Part shown: piece by piece, positions 20,442 to 32,429 of the stretch
Layout of the letters: each line of letters opens with the position of its first letter
How positions within the stretch are numbered: the first letter of the stretch is position 1
NCBI GenBank assembly: GCA_027919835.1
Contig: JANVFP010000022.1
Coordinates: 682,001-746,000, forward strand
Length of the DNA: 64,000 bases
Source: Lentinula raphanica
Lineage: Eukaryota > Basidiomycota > Agaricomycetes > Agaricales > Omphalotaceae
Direction of reading: 5' to 3'
Notes under the pieces: generated by a model
Seen by the model: the letters and a program-made list of their open reading frames with translations, nothing else
Told to the model about the DNA's origin: nothing
The model's database searches: none
Program-made: the position numbers and the translations under genes

Positions 20442-21808
20442 GATGAGATTATTGGAGGGGGAAGAAAGGAAAAGATGAGGGTGGTGCGAAGAAAAGATCG
20501 ATGGCTTTTTAACCTGAGATATGCTTACGTAACTGGAATACAATACGGTCAACTTGAGATCGCCGCGCCGCGTTTCTTGCGCGATAACCTCAAAAACTTC
20601 CGTGATACTTCAACAAGAACACACTTTGTTCAAGCAGCCAGCTCTTTGTTCCTTATTTCAACCTGATCCAAGGCATCAATATCTGTGCTGAAGAACTATT
20701 TTGGACGAGCTTTGGGCGTGATTCAACCCTGGGATTGCGCGGATAAGGTCTTCCAAATCAGAGGCGTGTTACTGGCTTTTATGCTCAAAGAACTCCTTCT
20801 CTGTTACACCGCGCGCAAACAGTACATTGAAGAGGTACAACTCCTAACGCACACCTGTCTATCTAGAGAAATTCACGTTCATTCCTCTTGAAATCATTGG
20901 GCAATGATTCATTCGCCGACCATTTGTCGTCCAGATTCAAGCGTGACTATCTGATTTTCCTTCGTTCCCATAAGCAGCGATGAGATTGGATAGAGGTATA
21001 CAGAGGCTTCCTTACATGAACTGACTCAGGGAACGAATGGAGTTCATCCAATACCAAGGCTTTAGCGTAGTGCAGCCTGGAAATTTTCATGGATTCCTTC
21101 AACCCGTCCATTATCATCTCCGATGTCCTCATTCTTAGCTCTTGGGTCTGTGCTGTGCTGAATTCCAAAAATGAGCACCTTGCCAGGGATGCTCGAAGAG
21201 CCAATATCGTTGAGCACTGAGCCTGGATCTCATCTTCGAATGATCGTTCTTCTGGATATTTTGCATGACAGAGATGATGGTTCTGCAGACGCGAACTCTC
21301 GATTATTCATCGCTGTGAAGTCAGATTGGTGAGTCCTGTTGGCCGACAATACTACAATACTTGATAGTCATTGGATTCACATTGGAATTTCTGAGGACTT
21401 ACAGTACATAAAACTATTGCTCGGCATATCATCGCAAATTGGTAGCATGTGCTATTCATCGTTGGCCTACCCGAATTTATTGGCCCGGATTCTAAAGTAG
21501 GCAAGAGGCAAATTATCATTGGGTATCATCGACGATAGACCCGGTTCTGGTCCTTCTTGAAGCAGATGGGTCGCTAAGAATAATGTGGATTGCGTGGCGC
21601 ATTCAAATGAAACTTATAAAGAAGGGGGGAGACTTTGTGTGTCTGGTTGCGACGTTCACCCACAGTCACTGTCATCTCCACTGCCAGTAAGTAGACCTTT
21701 CGGCCGACATCACAGAGTTCGGCTAAAAGAGCCGTGTATCTGCTGGCGTAGTAGAGATCAATTAGTGTCTACCACCCTGCTAGCTACCACAGTCAAACAC
21801 AATCCACC
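20442..21808. other. Divergent promoter interval, MET6 and IDP1
   Basis: A 1.37 kb region that should carry both promoters. An 85-codon frame on the minus strand (20947-21204) has no recognisable features. No decamer tract longer than two units was seen. Confidence 0.5.
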
Positions 21809-23554
21809 ATGGCGGCAGCACAGAGATTAAGTCTTTTGTCGGGACATATACTGAGGACAACGCTTTCTCCACTGTCCAGACGGACATTTGCTTCCTCTGC
21901 CAAAATACGTGCGTTCCGCATTCTTGTTTGTGCCTCAAGTACGGTATTTACTACGTTTCGTGAACAGAATTCAACCTTCAGAAGATTGTTGTGAAGAACC
22001 CAGTCGTTGAACTTGACGGAGATGAGATGACTAGAATCATCTGGAAGAAGATTCGTGAAGAGGTGAGTCAAAACTTCGTGGTCAATCACATACATCCTAC
22101 TAACCTATGCACTGCAGCTCATCCTTCCGTATTTACAACTCGACATCAAATACTATGACCTTGGTTTGGAATACCGGGATCAGGTATTCCTAGACGCGCT
22201 CATGACCATCCCTTATCCTCACAGACGTCTTTAGACCAACGATCAGGTCACGGTTGAATCTGCCGAGGCCATCATGAAATACGGTGTCGGTATCAAATGC
22301 GCCACAATAACACCAGATGAAGCTCGTGTCAAAGAGTTCAATCTCAAGCAAATGTGGAGAAGTCCCAACGGAACTGTGCGTCCGGATATAACACATCGAT
22401 TCCGTCTTCGAAAGTTCACACTCTCAATCTTCTCAGATCCGAAACCTGATTGGAGGAACGGTCTTCCGAGAGCCTATCATCCTTACACGTATTCCTCGTC
22501 CTGTTCCCGGCTGGGTAAAGCCTATTGTCATTGGCCGACATGCTTTTGGTGACCAGTATCGTTCAACCGATTTCGTTGCTCCTGGACCTGGAAAGCTTCA
22601 GTTAGTTTATACCCCCGCGGATGGTGCCAAAGCAACAACACTTGATGTGTACGATTTCAAAGGTCCAGGTGTCGCCATGAGCATGTACAATACGGATGAG
22701 GTACGATTCCCTGATTGAGATGACCTCCTCCAAGGGCTGACTTTCTGTGCAGTCTATTGAAGGTTTCGCTCATTCATCATTCAAGATGGGTTTGTCGAAG
22801 AAGATGCCTCTTTTCATGTCCACTAAGAATACCATCATGAAGAAATATGATGGCCGATTCAAGGATATCTTCCAAGAAATCTACGAGTCGTAAGTCTCGT
22901 TGTGAATCTCATTGTGCGTGTTTTTAGCAAGCTCACTTTGTATTTTTCTTAGGCAGTACAAATCGGACTATGAAGCGGCTGGTATTTACTATGAACACCG
23001 TCTGATCGACGACATGGTCGCACAAGCCATCAAGTCATCTGGTGGCTTCGTCTGGGCATGCAAAAACTATGATGGAGATGTACAATCGGATATCCTTGCA
23101 CAAGGATTCGGATCCCTCGGAATGATGACTTCAGAGCTTATAACTCCTGACGGTCTCGTCGTCGAGTCCGAGGCTGCACATGGTACTGTCACTCGTCACT
23201 ACCGCGAATACCAGAAGGGCAACGAAACCTCCACAAATCCTGTCGCGTCGATCTTCGCCTGGACAAGAGGTCTGCTGCACCGGGCCAAACTGGACGGGAA
23301 CGACAAGTTGAAGGCGTTTTGCCAAAAGTTGGAACAAGCTTGCGTGGAGGTCATCGATGAGGATGGTATTATGACCAAAGATCTAGCATTAGCGATCCAT
23401 GGAAAGGATATGAAGAGGGAACATTGGGTGATCACAGACGCGTATATGGATGCGGTTAACGTGGGCATAATATCCTTCTACTTTGGAATATTGCTGATGA
23501 ACTCCTCATGGTTAGGCTAAACTCCAGAAAAAGCTCGAGGCTGCAAGTGCTTAA
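21809..23554 (+). CDS. IDP1: NADP-dependent isocitrate dehydrogenase, mitochondrial type
   Basis: It converts isocitrate and NADP to 2-oxoglutarate and NADPH. Eight exons are read. The N-terminus [19 protein letters not shown] has Arg and no acidic residues, fitting a matrix-targeting peptide. The core begins [20 protein letters not shown]. Further blocks are [66 protein letters not shown] and the isocitrate/isopropylmalate dehydrogenase signature [17 protein letters not shown]. The last short exon, after the intron that starts at GTGGGC behind DAVN, reads [12 protein letters not shown] and stops at 23552-23554. The RHAFGDQYR segment is that of NADP enzymes rather than the NAD heteromer. Confidence 0.96.
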
Positions 23555-24578
23555 ATGAGGTTTGGTCTTGGTTCAATCAAGGAAGGAATGTTGTTGTATC
23601 AATACTTATTGGGACTACATAGTTTTCTCTTCGCAATTGTTCATGCGATTGGCTAGTCTATGTCCAAACTTTCGATCCTCCCTCCTCTCTCTCCTTCATC
23701 ACGATCGTTTGTACACCATGCAGACACTGTAAACACTGTAGTATTGATATTCTTCCAATTTGGACAACTGATCTCCGAACTGTGTCCGAATTCCTCCTTC
23801 ACCTTCAGTTATATCATGCGCGGTGCAGAAAGCTCCGACTCCTGTCAGACTACATACTTGAAAGCTTTGGCTGATGGTTTATGTCTGTGGAGATGGCAAG
23901 TTTTTCAAGTGAGAAAAGAAGGGGACAAAAGAGAGAAGAGAGAGGCTTACCTTGGGTCTTTCTCAACCTGGCTCTTGAATTTTTTTGCTGTAAGACGCCC
24001 TCCAGAAGCCAATCTCGAAAATCTGGTTTACAGTAACAGAAATCAAGACCTTTCTTTACATAAGTAAGTTGTTGCCAGACTTCACAAGTGAATTGTGAGA
24101 AAACGAGGGAAGTTGCCTTTGATAACTTTCAATTAGATTTCAGCTCCCACACTGCACAGAGATGCATTCAATGATCAGTTCAAGTTTCGCGGGTGAAAAA
24201 GAACATCATGGGGAGGAAGCTCAAAGACTGGGGGATGATAATGTAGGAAACAAACTGAATGGACGTACTGTTTGAAGCTCGCGAATGCGACATACTCGAA
24301 TGATGAATCATTAGTGAGAGCGGACTCAAATGTTGGAGGAAGGCATGAAAAAGTAGATTTATGATCTGAGTAGTACGAAAAGGATGTCCGGCAGTTCCTG
24401 TAGGAATGTCTAGTTCGATAGCAGTTCGATTATGATAGCGTGAAATGAGCAAACTGATTATCATGAAAGATCGCATATAGATATCGTAGACAGAAGAACA
24501 CGACACGGAGCGAGGAATTAAAGGAATTAAAGGTGGCGGGGAAGAGATGAAAAGTCATAACAGGATCGTCTCAAGAGT
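23555..24578. other. Gene-poor interval between convergent 3' ends
   Basis: About 1 kb between IDP1 (plus) and the chitin deacetylase (minus). A 135-codon frame (23660-24067) and a 108-codon minus frame (24180-24506) lack domains, signal peptides or splice-joined extensions. A 9-bp duplicate, GGAATTAAA twice, lies near 24513-24531. Confidence 0.45.
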
Positions 24579-26444
24579 CTAGAATGCTAGCGTCAAGACT
24601 GCGAGAGAAATCAAAGCAAGAAGAGGGGAATTGATGGTGTGGGTCAGCGTTGCACTACTAGAAGACGAATGGCTAGTGCCAGAACTCGTCGAGTTTGTCG
24701 AGGATGATGAGTTGGTAGTAGTATTTCCCGAAATATCTAATTCGAGGACTGCATGTTAGCAATATGATACATCATACAACAGCAGAACGCACATTCTTCA
24801 AACGTCGGCAGTGAGTAATTAGTCTCCACATACGGCTGGGTTTTGTTCAAAGCGACACCGACAGGAACCAAGTGCTTAAAAGCGTCCTTCAATTTGGGAT
24901 AATACGTGACAGCAGTCTGCATGGTGAAGTTGTTGAGCTCGTGGGTCAACATGATGGACCCTTCCTGTGAAACAAATGTCAGGTTAACGAATAGGACCCA
25001 AAACGGAGAAAGGGATATACGCTGTCGAAAGTTCCATTCTCAACCCTCGCGATGAAGTTGTCGTAGTTTGCATAGACTTGCGCCGCAGTGATGTTCCCTG
25101 CCTGTTCCTCCCAGTCGAATGAGTCGTATTGCCAAATGATAGTCTGCAGACCGAGCCCTTCTGCAATTGCACGAATTCGGTCGTCGACATCTCCGAATGG
25201 AGGCTGAGAGAGACGGTTAATGGACATCGCAGATTTCGGGCGGGGGGCAAATGCTTACCCTCCAGCAAGTCGGAGTTACACCAAGGACAAGTTTGATTGC
25301 TTTCATCTGTAAATGGTCTTAAATTGACAAAACAATCATGCATTCTAGAGAGAAATTGCGAACACCTAAAACTTGTGTTCAGAATCAATTTTTACAAGAG
25401 GTAGAAAGACATACTGTAGTACAGCTCGGCAAAAGCATCCTCGCTGGAGAATCCAGTCACTAGATTATTGAACGTTGAGCTACGGAGATGCTCAACAGAC
25501 TAAGGACTTACTGTAATGGTGTGACCAAGTGTCTTCACAAAAAGATGAGAGGAGCAGACTTCAATCATTCGTTTGATACTTACGTGCGCAAATTTCATGA
25601 CCTGAAGTGCGTATTTTGAGAATCTGATCGTTTATGACTTAAAATTTGGAACAAACCTTCATCGATGGCCCGCTGTGCTTCGAAAGGCCAGTCCAGAACG
25701 TTACTTCCGATGAAGAACATCGCTGCAACGCGTTGAGGAAGCGTTCCAAACGTAATTGCGCTAGTTATACTTACTAGCTTTTTGGTTTTGTTCCAGAAGA
25801 TAATCGTAGAACGCGTTATGGGAGCAGTTAGGACCGTCATCGAAACCGTAGCCCATAGTCTCAGGCTGGGGTGATGGAACGACGTCAATTTGACGTACTC
25901 AGGTGGATATGAAAGCATACCTCGGGGACGCTAGCCACATCAGGTGGTAGACTCGACAATTTGGGAGTCGTGCAAAGGCTCCTTGTCCACCAACAGTCAG
26001 GATCCTCAGCGACGTTATAGGTAGTATCATTCCAGTCTCCGTATATATCACCCTGGGGGATCGTTACTCAAAAGTTCAGCGATGCGCGTGAATATGAACA
26101 CACGTGGGGATATATGTTTGTTGGGACTGATTGAGAGATGTTGGCCCAGATGCTTTGCGCCTCTGTGTCATTTGAAAGAATCGTGGCTGGTTGCCATATC
26201 GTGGGGAATCCATCAAGGGCATTGCTGACCGGGGCATAGTAATATGCGGTACACTCTTCCACAGGATCTGGTCACCTCCAGTAAGGATATGCCACTCCGA
26301 AGCGAAAAAAGGACGCTACACACCCGTTATTTGAGCCTCGTCCGCCTCGCTTGTAGCTGTCCGCGCATGTACGGAACTGAAAGTAATCAAGCCCACTAAA
26401 ATCGCGTTCGGAGTGAGTTTTGGGGAAAGGACCGGAAGGAGCAT
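24579..26444 (-). CDS. Chitin deacetylase (CE4), probably GPI-anchored
   Basis: It removes acetyl groups from chitin in the cell wall. The signal peptide is MLLPVLSPKLTPNAILVGLI...VHA. Several introns of about 50 bp divide the CE4 domain, whose five motifs can be read in order. Motif 1 is YGFDDGPNCS, motif 2 is GHEICAHTWSHHY (an intron splits the codon of the second metal His), motif 3 is RPPFGDVDDR, motif 4 is WQYDSFDWEE and motif 5 is IMLTHELNN. An N-linked-site-rich region follows. The C-terminus is a Ser/Thr run then a hydrophobic tail (LLALISLAVLTLAF), as expected for a GPI signal, ending at TAG 24579-24581. All metal and catalytic residues appear intact. The family call is firm and GPI attachment is inferred. 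Confidence 0.93.
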
Positions 26445-27240
26445 GGTGCTAAGGAATGACTGAGACGATTGAAGCAGAGAAAGACAAAATATGATTGACC
26501 ACGGCTGGTGTAGTGAAGGGTGCGGTGGAGGGAAGGAGTAAAAGGCAAACTCGGAGGTTTTGATTTTAAACAATCTCGAACTTTAGGCAGGTGGCAGGTA
26601 TGTAGGTAAGCGTGCGGCAAACCAACTGGCACTCTGACATTCATTTTTGATCTAGTAGATAAAAATAAGTAAACGGATGTTGGTCTATTTTTGCTCACGG
26701 CGATAGAGGGGCCAGTATGTGGAGCTGAGCTTGAAAGAAGAGAACGTCGTTGAATCTTCAAACTTGGATAGCATCGATTTGAAGTAATCGTTTTGCATGA
26801 TAATCCGAGCTGGGATTGGCTTCATTGCCTGGCAACTATGGACCGCAGCCCTCGAAGATCATGGTCCTCTGTATTTTTAGGTTAGAGCACTCTGACAAAT
26901 GATTTGAAAAACAAATTCATTGAACCTTACAGCAACCTTCTATAGCTCCAGCCTCCGCCTTTGACGGCACTCCACTCGGACTCATTGATATGGTTGATAG
27001 AGGGGCCGTGGTGGCTTCAAAGAGGTTCACTGATTCTTGAATTATTTCTTAGATTTTGAACGTTGTAGAATGCACAGCAAAATTTCGTCCAGGTGCAATA
27101 ATCGCGAATGATGGCAGTTACTATGGCCGAGCAAAATCACAGTGGAATTGGGTTGGGATCATCGTAGACGATAAACAAGATGCATGATTTTCTACGGCGT
27201 GGGAACTTTTACTTGGGCGCGGACACCAGGCCGTGCGGCG

Positions 27241-27280
27241 TGCCATACGAAACTGTACGAGACTGTACGCGACATAAATA
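27241..27280. repeat. Decamer tract
   Basis: TGCCATACGA, AACTGTACGA, GACTGTACGC and GACATAAATA: each unit shares most bases with the next. Confidence 0.55.
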
Positions 27281-27390
27281 TACATTTATCAGAGACCTGA
27301 AGCAATCCCCAAACAGTCCTTCATTTGTTCGACACCACCATCCTGACTCCTGGTCGCAAAATTTCCGACCGATATCAGCTCGCAGACTCC

Positions 27391-27430
27391 TCAGAGCGGA
27401 CGGCAGCAGACGGCAGCCTTCGGAGTGTCT
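27391..27430. repeat. Decamer tract
   Basis: TCAGAGCGGA, CGGCAGCAGA, CGGCAGCCTT and CGGAGTGTCT on a strict 10-bp register. Confidence 0.55.
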
Positions 27431-27595
27431 CCGGATATGCTAAGTCGTGCCGATACCCCCTAAATCATTGCTCCGGTGCCCTTCTTCCACTGAGAACCAC
27501 TTACGGGCGATTTGACAAGGCTGTTGACATTCTGTATGGCTGCTCCCCTCTCTTCGAATTTCCCAACCGAATCTTCCAAAGAAGTTGAAGTGGAG

Positions 27596-30500
27596 TTATT
27601 TCGTAAAATAGTAAACCGTGGAATCATCTTCATCGAATTCATCAGGCTGCACTGTGAAGGATTCACCACATCACATACCTTGGGCAGTTGGATGCGAAGG
27701 ATGTCCATAGTCTTTATCGGTCTCCGCCAGTTCCAAGTCCGGATGGTTGTCATCAAACGCTGCAACTCCTTGCTCCTCCAGTGCTTGGGGGTAGTATTCT
27801 GTGAAAGGGTCCAACTCCATGTGTTCACACAGAAGGGGGAAATGCTCCTGTCCAGCAGAGAATTCACGGAACAGGCATTGTTCTGACTGCTGTTTGACAA
27901 GTATGCCCTTTTCTTCTGCCTCCAACAGAGTCAGTTCCTTCTGCCCTTCGTATTGAAAGTGGAGCTTGAAGAACGGTTTCCCGTATTGATTTAAGCTGGG
28001 ATGAATGAGCAAGTACAACTGAGATTTTTGTCCCTCCTTGTTGACTGGTGGATAGTATCGTATGTCATACTGGCTGCTGTACTCAGACACTGAAGGTACA
28101 TCAGTCAGTGTGTCGGATGCAAGTGACCAACCACTTACGATGCTCAAAGCTGATATGATGGGGATTTGCAGATGCATGATACATGATAGAGACGTCGACA
28201 GGTTCATAACTTTGTGGAAACAGTATACTCGATATTTTCGTGAGCCCTGGTTCGATGGACACCTTGGCGCAATGCACTCGAGGTGAATTTGGCTTGATCA
28301 CAACATCGGGATCCGTTGCAGTCGTAGATTCGTTTCCATACGTTGCAGTAACATTGAAATGGATGTGTGGTGTCCACCTTGCTCGTACGGACTGAGGACC
28401 CTCGCAACACGTACAGTAGAGGAATCCAAGGTGAGAATGATAGTCGGTCAAGGGGTCTTCAGAGAGTCTACGCCTTTTAATCTTGAGAAAGGCGGCTCCG
28501 GAGGCGATGAAGTCTCTCAGAACTTGCTGACGATTGTCTAGTCGCTTGAGTCTCGTAGCAACAAGTTTGAGGTCCTGGTCAATGAGCTTCAACGAGACCG
28601 CAGCCGAGGTGAAGTCAACTCTGGGACGAGTGACAGATGTCCATCCAAGGAGCTTCACTTTTCCACCCGGCCCAATGAGAACGGATTCTGCTATCTGAAA
28701 ATAGATTTCATGAGCGATGTTCTGTCGATCTCAGTATTTTCAACCCACCCTGTTCCCCTCTTTGTTGCGAGCAGGGTGCATCCCCATATGCCTGGCCATA
28801 TACTTTCGGGCGTCTTCTTCGACCAGATTCTATTGAAGTTCGACACAGATGGAGGAAACGAGAAGGGCAATATACGCACGACTTTAAACAAGATAAGTGT
28901 CTTGGCGAGCTCGCTGTCATATTGGTAATCTGGCCATGGAACATATTCCTCGTCGTCTGTTCGTGCGAATGGGAGTCTCGTCAGCAGTTTGAACTTGTAC
29001 ACCGTTAGAGAAGAAAGGGAACCCTTACGTTCTTCGAAGAACAATGAAGGCCCATGTTTGAAGCTACTAAACCCTACCAGCTCAGGAAGGAAAGGCATGC
29101 TGAATGACAAACACAAGTGAGTATTCTGTATGGAAATTATTATGGTGCAGTTACCGTGCGCTAGAGTAAAATCGGAGATGGTCCTTGAATGCCTGAAGAA
29201 AATTTCAACCATCCGGGCATATAGAAAGAAGCAAATAAAGGTATACCTCAAATGCAGCGTCTTTCTGCTCAGGTTTGTCGTGTGATGCAGCTTTGAAAGT
29301 TCGGACTCTGTATTTGACAGATTTCACAACAGATGTCTGGTCAATGACCAAGACTTGAGAGTCCGGACTCATCCATGATCCTTCTTCCTCGTCGCTCGTA
29401 AGCAGGATCTGCTTAGGTTTCCATTCACTTTGCTTGAAAACTTGAAACTAGTCATGCATGAAAATGTGAGCACTGGCAAGATTGCTTTACCCATGGGGAA
29501 ACACATACGTTTTCTTCATATTCCTTGAACTCGTCCACGCTGGTTGGCGACGAAAGCGGAGTAGGCATCGACAGTCTGACTGCATTCAGTACCTCATCAT
29601 GCTGGCGGGTAACAAGTTGATTTTGGTCCTCCAAAGTGTTTCGGAGCCACGCTTGGTGCTCCTGCAAGTCTTTACTTGTCTGCGTGTGGTGCTGTACGGC
29701 TAGCCTGTCCTGAGCATGGAGACCATCTCTGATATGTTGACCTTGCATGGTGAATGCTGTTATTAATTCAGTCTGATTCTTGCTGATCAAGAATGACTGT
29801 GCTTGGTTGTCCGTGTGAAGTTTCCGCGATTGCTCTTGCAGACGGGATAAGGCAGATTCGGCCTCGGCAGCAGCTGCAGTCTGAGAGGCGATTCCCGCTT
29901 CCAGTTTCTTGTCGAGTTTGGAAACCTGCTCCCTCATAACAGAATGATGTGTGAACGTAGCGGTGACCTACCAATATGGTTAGGCGTCAGCGATGAGACG
30001 TGCTAAGAGGACATTAATGTATACAAAAACCTTACCAAGACTGTAAGTCGGGCATCGTCGAACTTTGTCTTGAGTCGAAGGATAGAATCGCTCAAGCTAT
30101 GCGAGTGAAGAAATTGCTTGACCCACTTGTCGTTGTGCTGTCGTTGGCTATTGATTGTATGGACTATATCACGCAATGAACTGGCATGTAAAACATACAT
30201 GAGACGAGCGCCCAGATGGAAACACAAGTGACGAAGAGGAAATAGCCTCAGGCTGAAACTCACGCTTCGAATTCTGATAGAACATCGTTCATTCGAGCAC
30301 ACATCGTCTTATCCGATTCATCGACCACCTTTCGTATCACCTCCAAAATTGACTTGATGCGTTCAATCAATTCCTTGAATTCTTCATTATTCTGATGTAC
30401 TTTCTGCACATTCCATGAATTTGAGTTCTCAGGAGAGGGAGTCATGAAAGGACACACCTGGATACACTTCAGCACGATGGAAAAAGCGGCGACGGCCGCT

Positions 30501-30661
30501 TGGATTTGAGGGAAGGGAGCCGCTGCAGAAGCTGTTTGTATCGTGTCCACTATATCAACAAGCCAACCCAGGGTATCAGTGGTGTTGCTCGAGCTCGAGC
30601 TTGTCTTCGTCTTCGAAACGAATTTGAGACGAAGAAGGTTGCGCATACGAGGTGTTTGCAT
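27596..30661 (-). CDS. Large protein with NLR-like N-terminal helical domain and coiled coil
   Basis: About ten exons. After a basic Ser-rich start the protein reads LVDIVDTIQTASAAAPFPQI and FSIVLKCIQKVHQNNEEFKE. This is the helical N-terminal domain often found in front of NACHT ATPases in mushroom STAND (NLR-like) proteins. A long coiled coil follows (REQVSKLDKKLEAGIASQTA onward, near 29935-29600). The C-terminal half holds blocks I cannot assign: VFKQSEWKPKQILLTSDEEE, MARHMGMHPARNKEGN, VLIGPGGKVKLLGW, CEHMELDPFTEYYPQ. No Walker A or B motif is visible, so it is not a complete NLR. The end depends on a possible 27-nt intron (27652-27678): with it the protein ends STVYYFTK at 27596, without it at 27671. 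Function is unknown. Confidence 0.65.
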
Positions 30662-30800
30662 AATGTGAAACGGGATTAGGGGAACAAACCTTATGAAGAG
30701 AGTGCGAGGTTGGACAGGAGGGGACAGTGGAGGGTGAAGGGGAATGAATGCTATAGTTCGAACGTTCCTCTGTTCCTGCTTTGTCCATATATATAAGAAC

Positions 30801-30850
30801 GTCGTTCAATAGCGTTCAATAGCGTACTCTTTAGCGCTTAACGAATTCCT
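30801..30850. repeat. Decamer tract upstream of the NLR-like gene
   Basis: CGTCGTTCAA, TAGCGTTCAA, TAGCGTACTC, TTTAGCGCTT and AACGAATTCC. The tract begins 140 bp before the ATG at 30661. Confidence 0.6.
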
Positions 30851-30910
30851 GACAATGAAACATTTGTTATTTGAGAAATTGATTCGATATGTACTCACAG
30901 TACAGCAGTT

Positions 30911-30980
30911 CAAGGCGTTATAGCCTTATAGGGCGTTATCAGCTGTTATCAGGTGCTTGGCACGGCACTTGCCCTAAGCC
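30911..30980. repeat. Decamer tract
   Basis: Neighbouring units include GGGCGTTATC then AGCTGTTATC, and AGGTGCTTGG then CACGGCACTT. CAAGGCGTTA at the start is related to GGGCGTTATC shifted by one. Confidence 0.55.
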
Positions 30981-31020
30981 CTTCCACAAGAAAGATCGAT
31001 AAATTCTAGAGAACTCTCTG

Positions 31021-31060
31021 GAGGCAGTACTAGGCAGTACCGGGGTTGATGCTGGTTGAT
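31021..31060. repeat. Decamer tract
   Basis: Two successive pairs: GAGGCAGTAC/TAGGCAGTAC, then CGGGGTTGAT/GCTGGTTGAT. Each pair differs only in the first two or three bases. Confidence 0.65.
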
Positions 31061-31775
31061 GTGTATCAAATCTCTGAAAACCTCTGCATGGAATACGAAG
31101 ATCGTGTTGAGTCGTCTTGATGGCCCTGCTTGCTTCAAGTTGGTACGGATAAACGACACAAGGCGAACTATGAGAAATTCCCAGGAGTTCCCACTGACAG
31201 GCTGACTATAAGTATATTAGCGCAATCATCGCCAGTACCATTCTGTACCGTATAATAAATGCAATGCTGCCACAAAGGTCACAGGTTAAATCCTGTATGA
31301 AAATCCTTAGGTCAGACCGATATCGATAAGACTGGGGAGAATGAACGATAAAATACTTGACCGAAGCTTTCGGTGATGCGATGACAGAGTGGTTGTATGA
31401 CGACTGAACGTTGCGCTCGCCGCTGAGCTTTCATTCGGACAAACAGCGTCGTAGATGATTCATCCTGGATTTTGCTGCTCTTTGCATTGGTTATACATAG
31501 TCCGTAACCGTCCGATAAGGCTTCAGGTTCAGATCCAGATCCGGAGCTGGACTTATCTTGAAACACCAAGAGAGTGAACTGTGGGACACGCAAGCCATGT
31601 TTCGGACATCAGCGCTCTTGAAATGCTTCAGAATCACTGCTGTGTGTTGGGCGCATATCGTGTAATATGTACATAGATTGTTCGAGACTGCACAACTGTT
31701 GCTTCCAAATTATATAGGCAGATTCTGAAAAGACAAATCATATGTCAGCCACATTCATACTGAACACCAAAGTAG

Positions 31776-32429
31776 TTAAGTAGACTTCGACATTACCTTG
31801 GCCTTAGAGAACTTTAAACCCAACTCATTGAACTTGCCCCCTTCGAACGACTCGAACCCGAACTTTTCATAGAACGCTCGCACTCCTAGATTCCTTGGAT
31901 CCATTCCGAGCGTAACCCCACCATCCGGATCTTCTTTTCGCAAAGCTTCCACTATCTTCCCAATCAGCTTACTACCCCAACCTTGCCGCTGGTAAGGCTC
32001 TAGCATATTGATATGCATGTTCGCGGCACCATAAGAGACTCTGGCATCCGATTTACCGTGCGGGTTGCTAAAAAATTCCATGAATTCTTTATCTGCGGGC
32101 TTCTTGGCCAACGAAGGAGGGTATTTTTCAGCCAGGGCGGGCCACCAGTGCTCCGCTGTATAATGATCGAATTCTCTCGAGTTCCTCGAGGCTAGTACAT
32201 ACCCAACGACTTCGCCAGGATCATCGTCTGAAGAAGAGTTGTGATCGTCAACCAGAACGAAGCCGAGGGTGGTAGGGAGTTTGACGTAGGGTACGGCATA
32301 CGTTAAACCTGGGAGTTCCTTAAAATCGTGAAGATCGTCTGCGGATTGACCTCCTTTCGCGGTGAGCAGGCAGATTCTGGACACGGCGTCTGCATCGGTT
32401 TCTCGGGCTTCGCGAATGGTCAGGGTCAT
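31776..32429 (-). CDS. GNAT-family N-acetyltransferase
   Basis: A 217-residue single-exon protein with the GNAT fold. The N-terminal strand is TLTIREARETDADAVSRIC. Motif A, which holds the acetyl-CoA pyrophosphate, is QRQGWG at 147-152 (YQRQGWGSKLIGKIVEAL), preceded by MHINML. Motif B is NLGVRAFYEKFGFE at 180-193. An insertion of about 40 residues between strands (EHWWPALAEKYPPSLAKKPA) resembles cytosolic fungal GNATs similar to the acetyltransferase-like domain of O-GlcNAcase. The acceptor substrate cannot be predicted. The start is the first ATG of the frame and gives a normal GNAT beginning. Confidence 0.9.
   Translation of the reverse strand: MTLTIREARETDADAVSRICLLTAKGGQSADDLHDFKELPGLTYAVPYVKLPTTLGFVLVDDHNSSSDDDPGEVVGYVLASRNSREFDHYTAEHWWPALAEKYPPSLAKKPADKEFMEFFSNPHGKSDARVSYGAANMHINMLEPYQRQGWGSKLIGKIVEALRKEDPDGGVTLGMDPRNLGVRAFYEKFGFESFEGGKFNELGLKFSKAKVMSKST

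Larger units (their letters stand above)
26445..27595. other. Gene-poor interval with two decamer tracts
   Basis: This lies upstream of the chitin deacetylase and downstream of the NLR-like gene (both minus). It includes the tracts at 27241-27280 and 27391-27430. Open frames here are under 125 codons and without recognisable domains. Confidence 0.5.
30662..31775. other. Interval rich in decamer tracts
   Basis: This lies upstream of the NLR-like gene (minus) and downstream of the GNAT gene (minus). Three decamer tracts fall between 30801 and 31060. A 93-codon minus frame (31312-31593) is Ser-rich and has no domain I know; I leave it uncalled. Confidence 0.5.

Noticed and set aside
20947..21204. 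85-codon minus frame in the MET6/IDP1 promoter
   Set aside because: No recognisable motif and no extension by splicing; probably chance.
23660..24067. 135-codon open frame after IDP1
   Set aside because: Composition is mixed, no signal peptide, domain or splice-joined partner can be seen, and it lies in the IDP1 3' flank.
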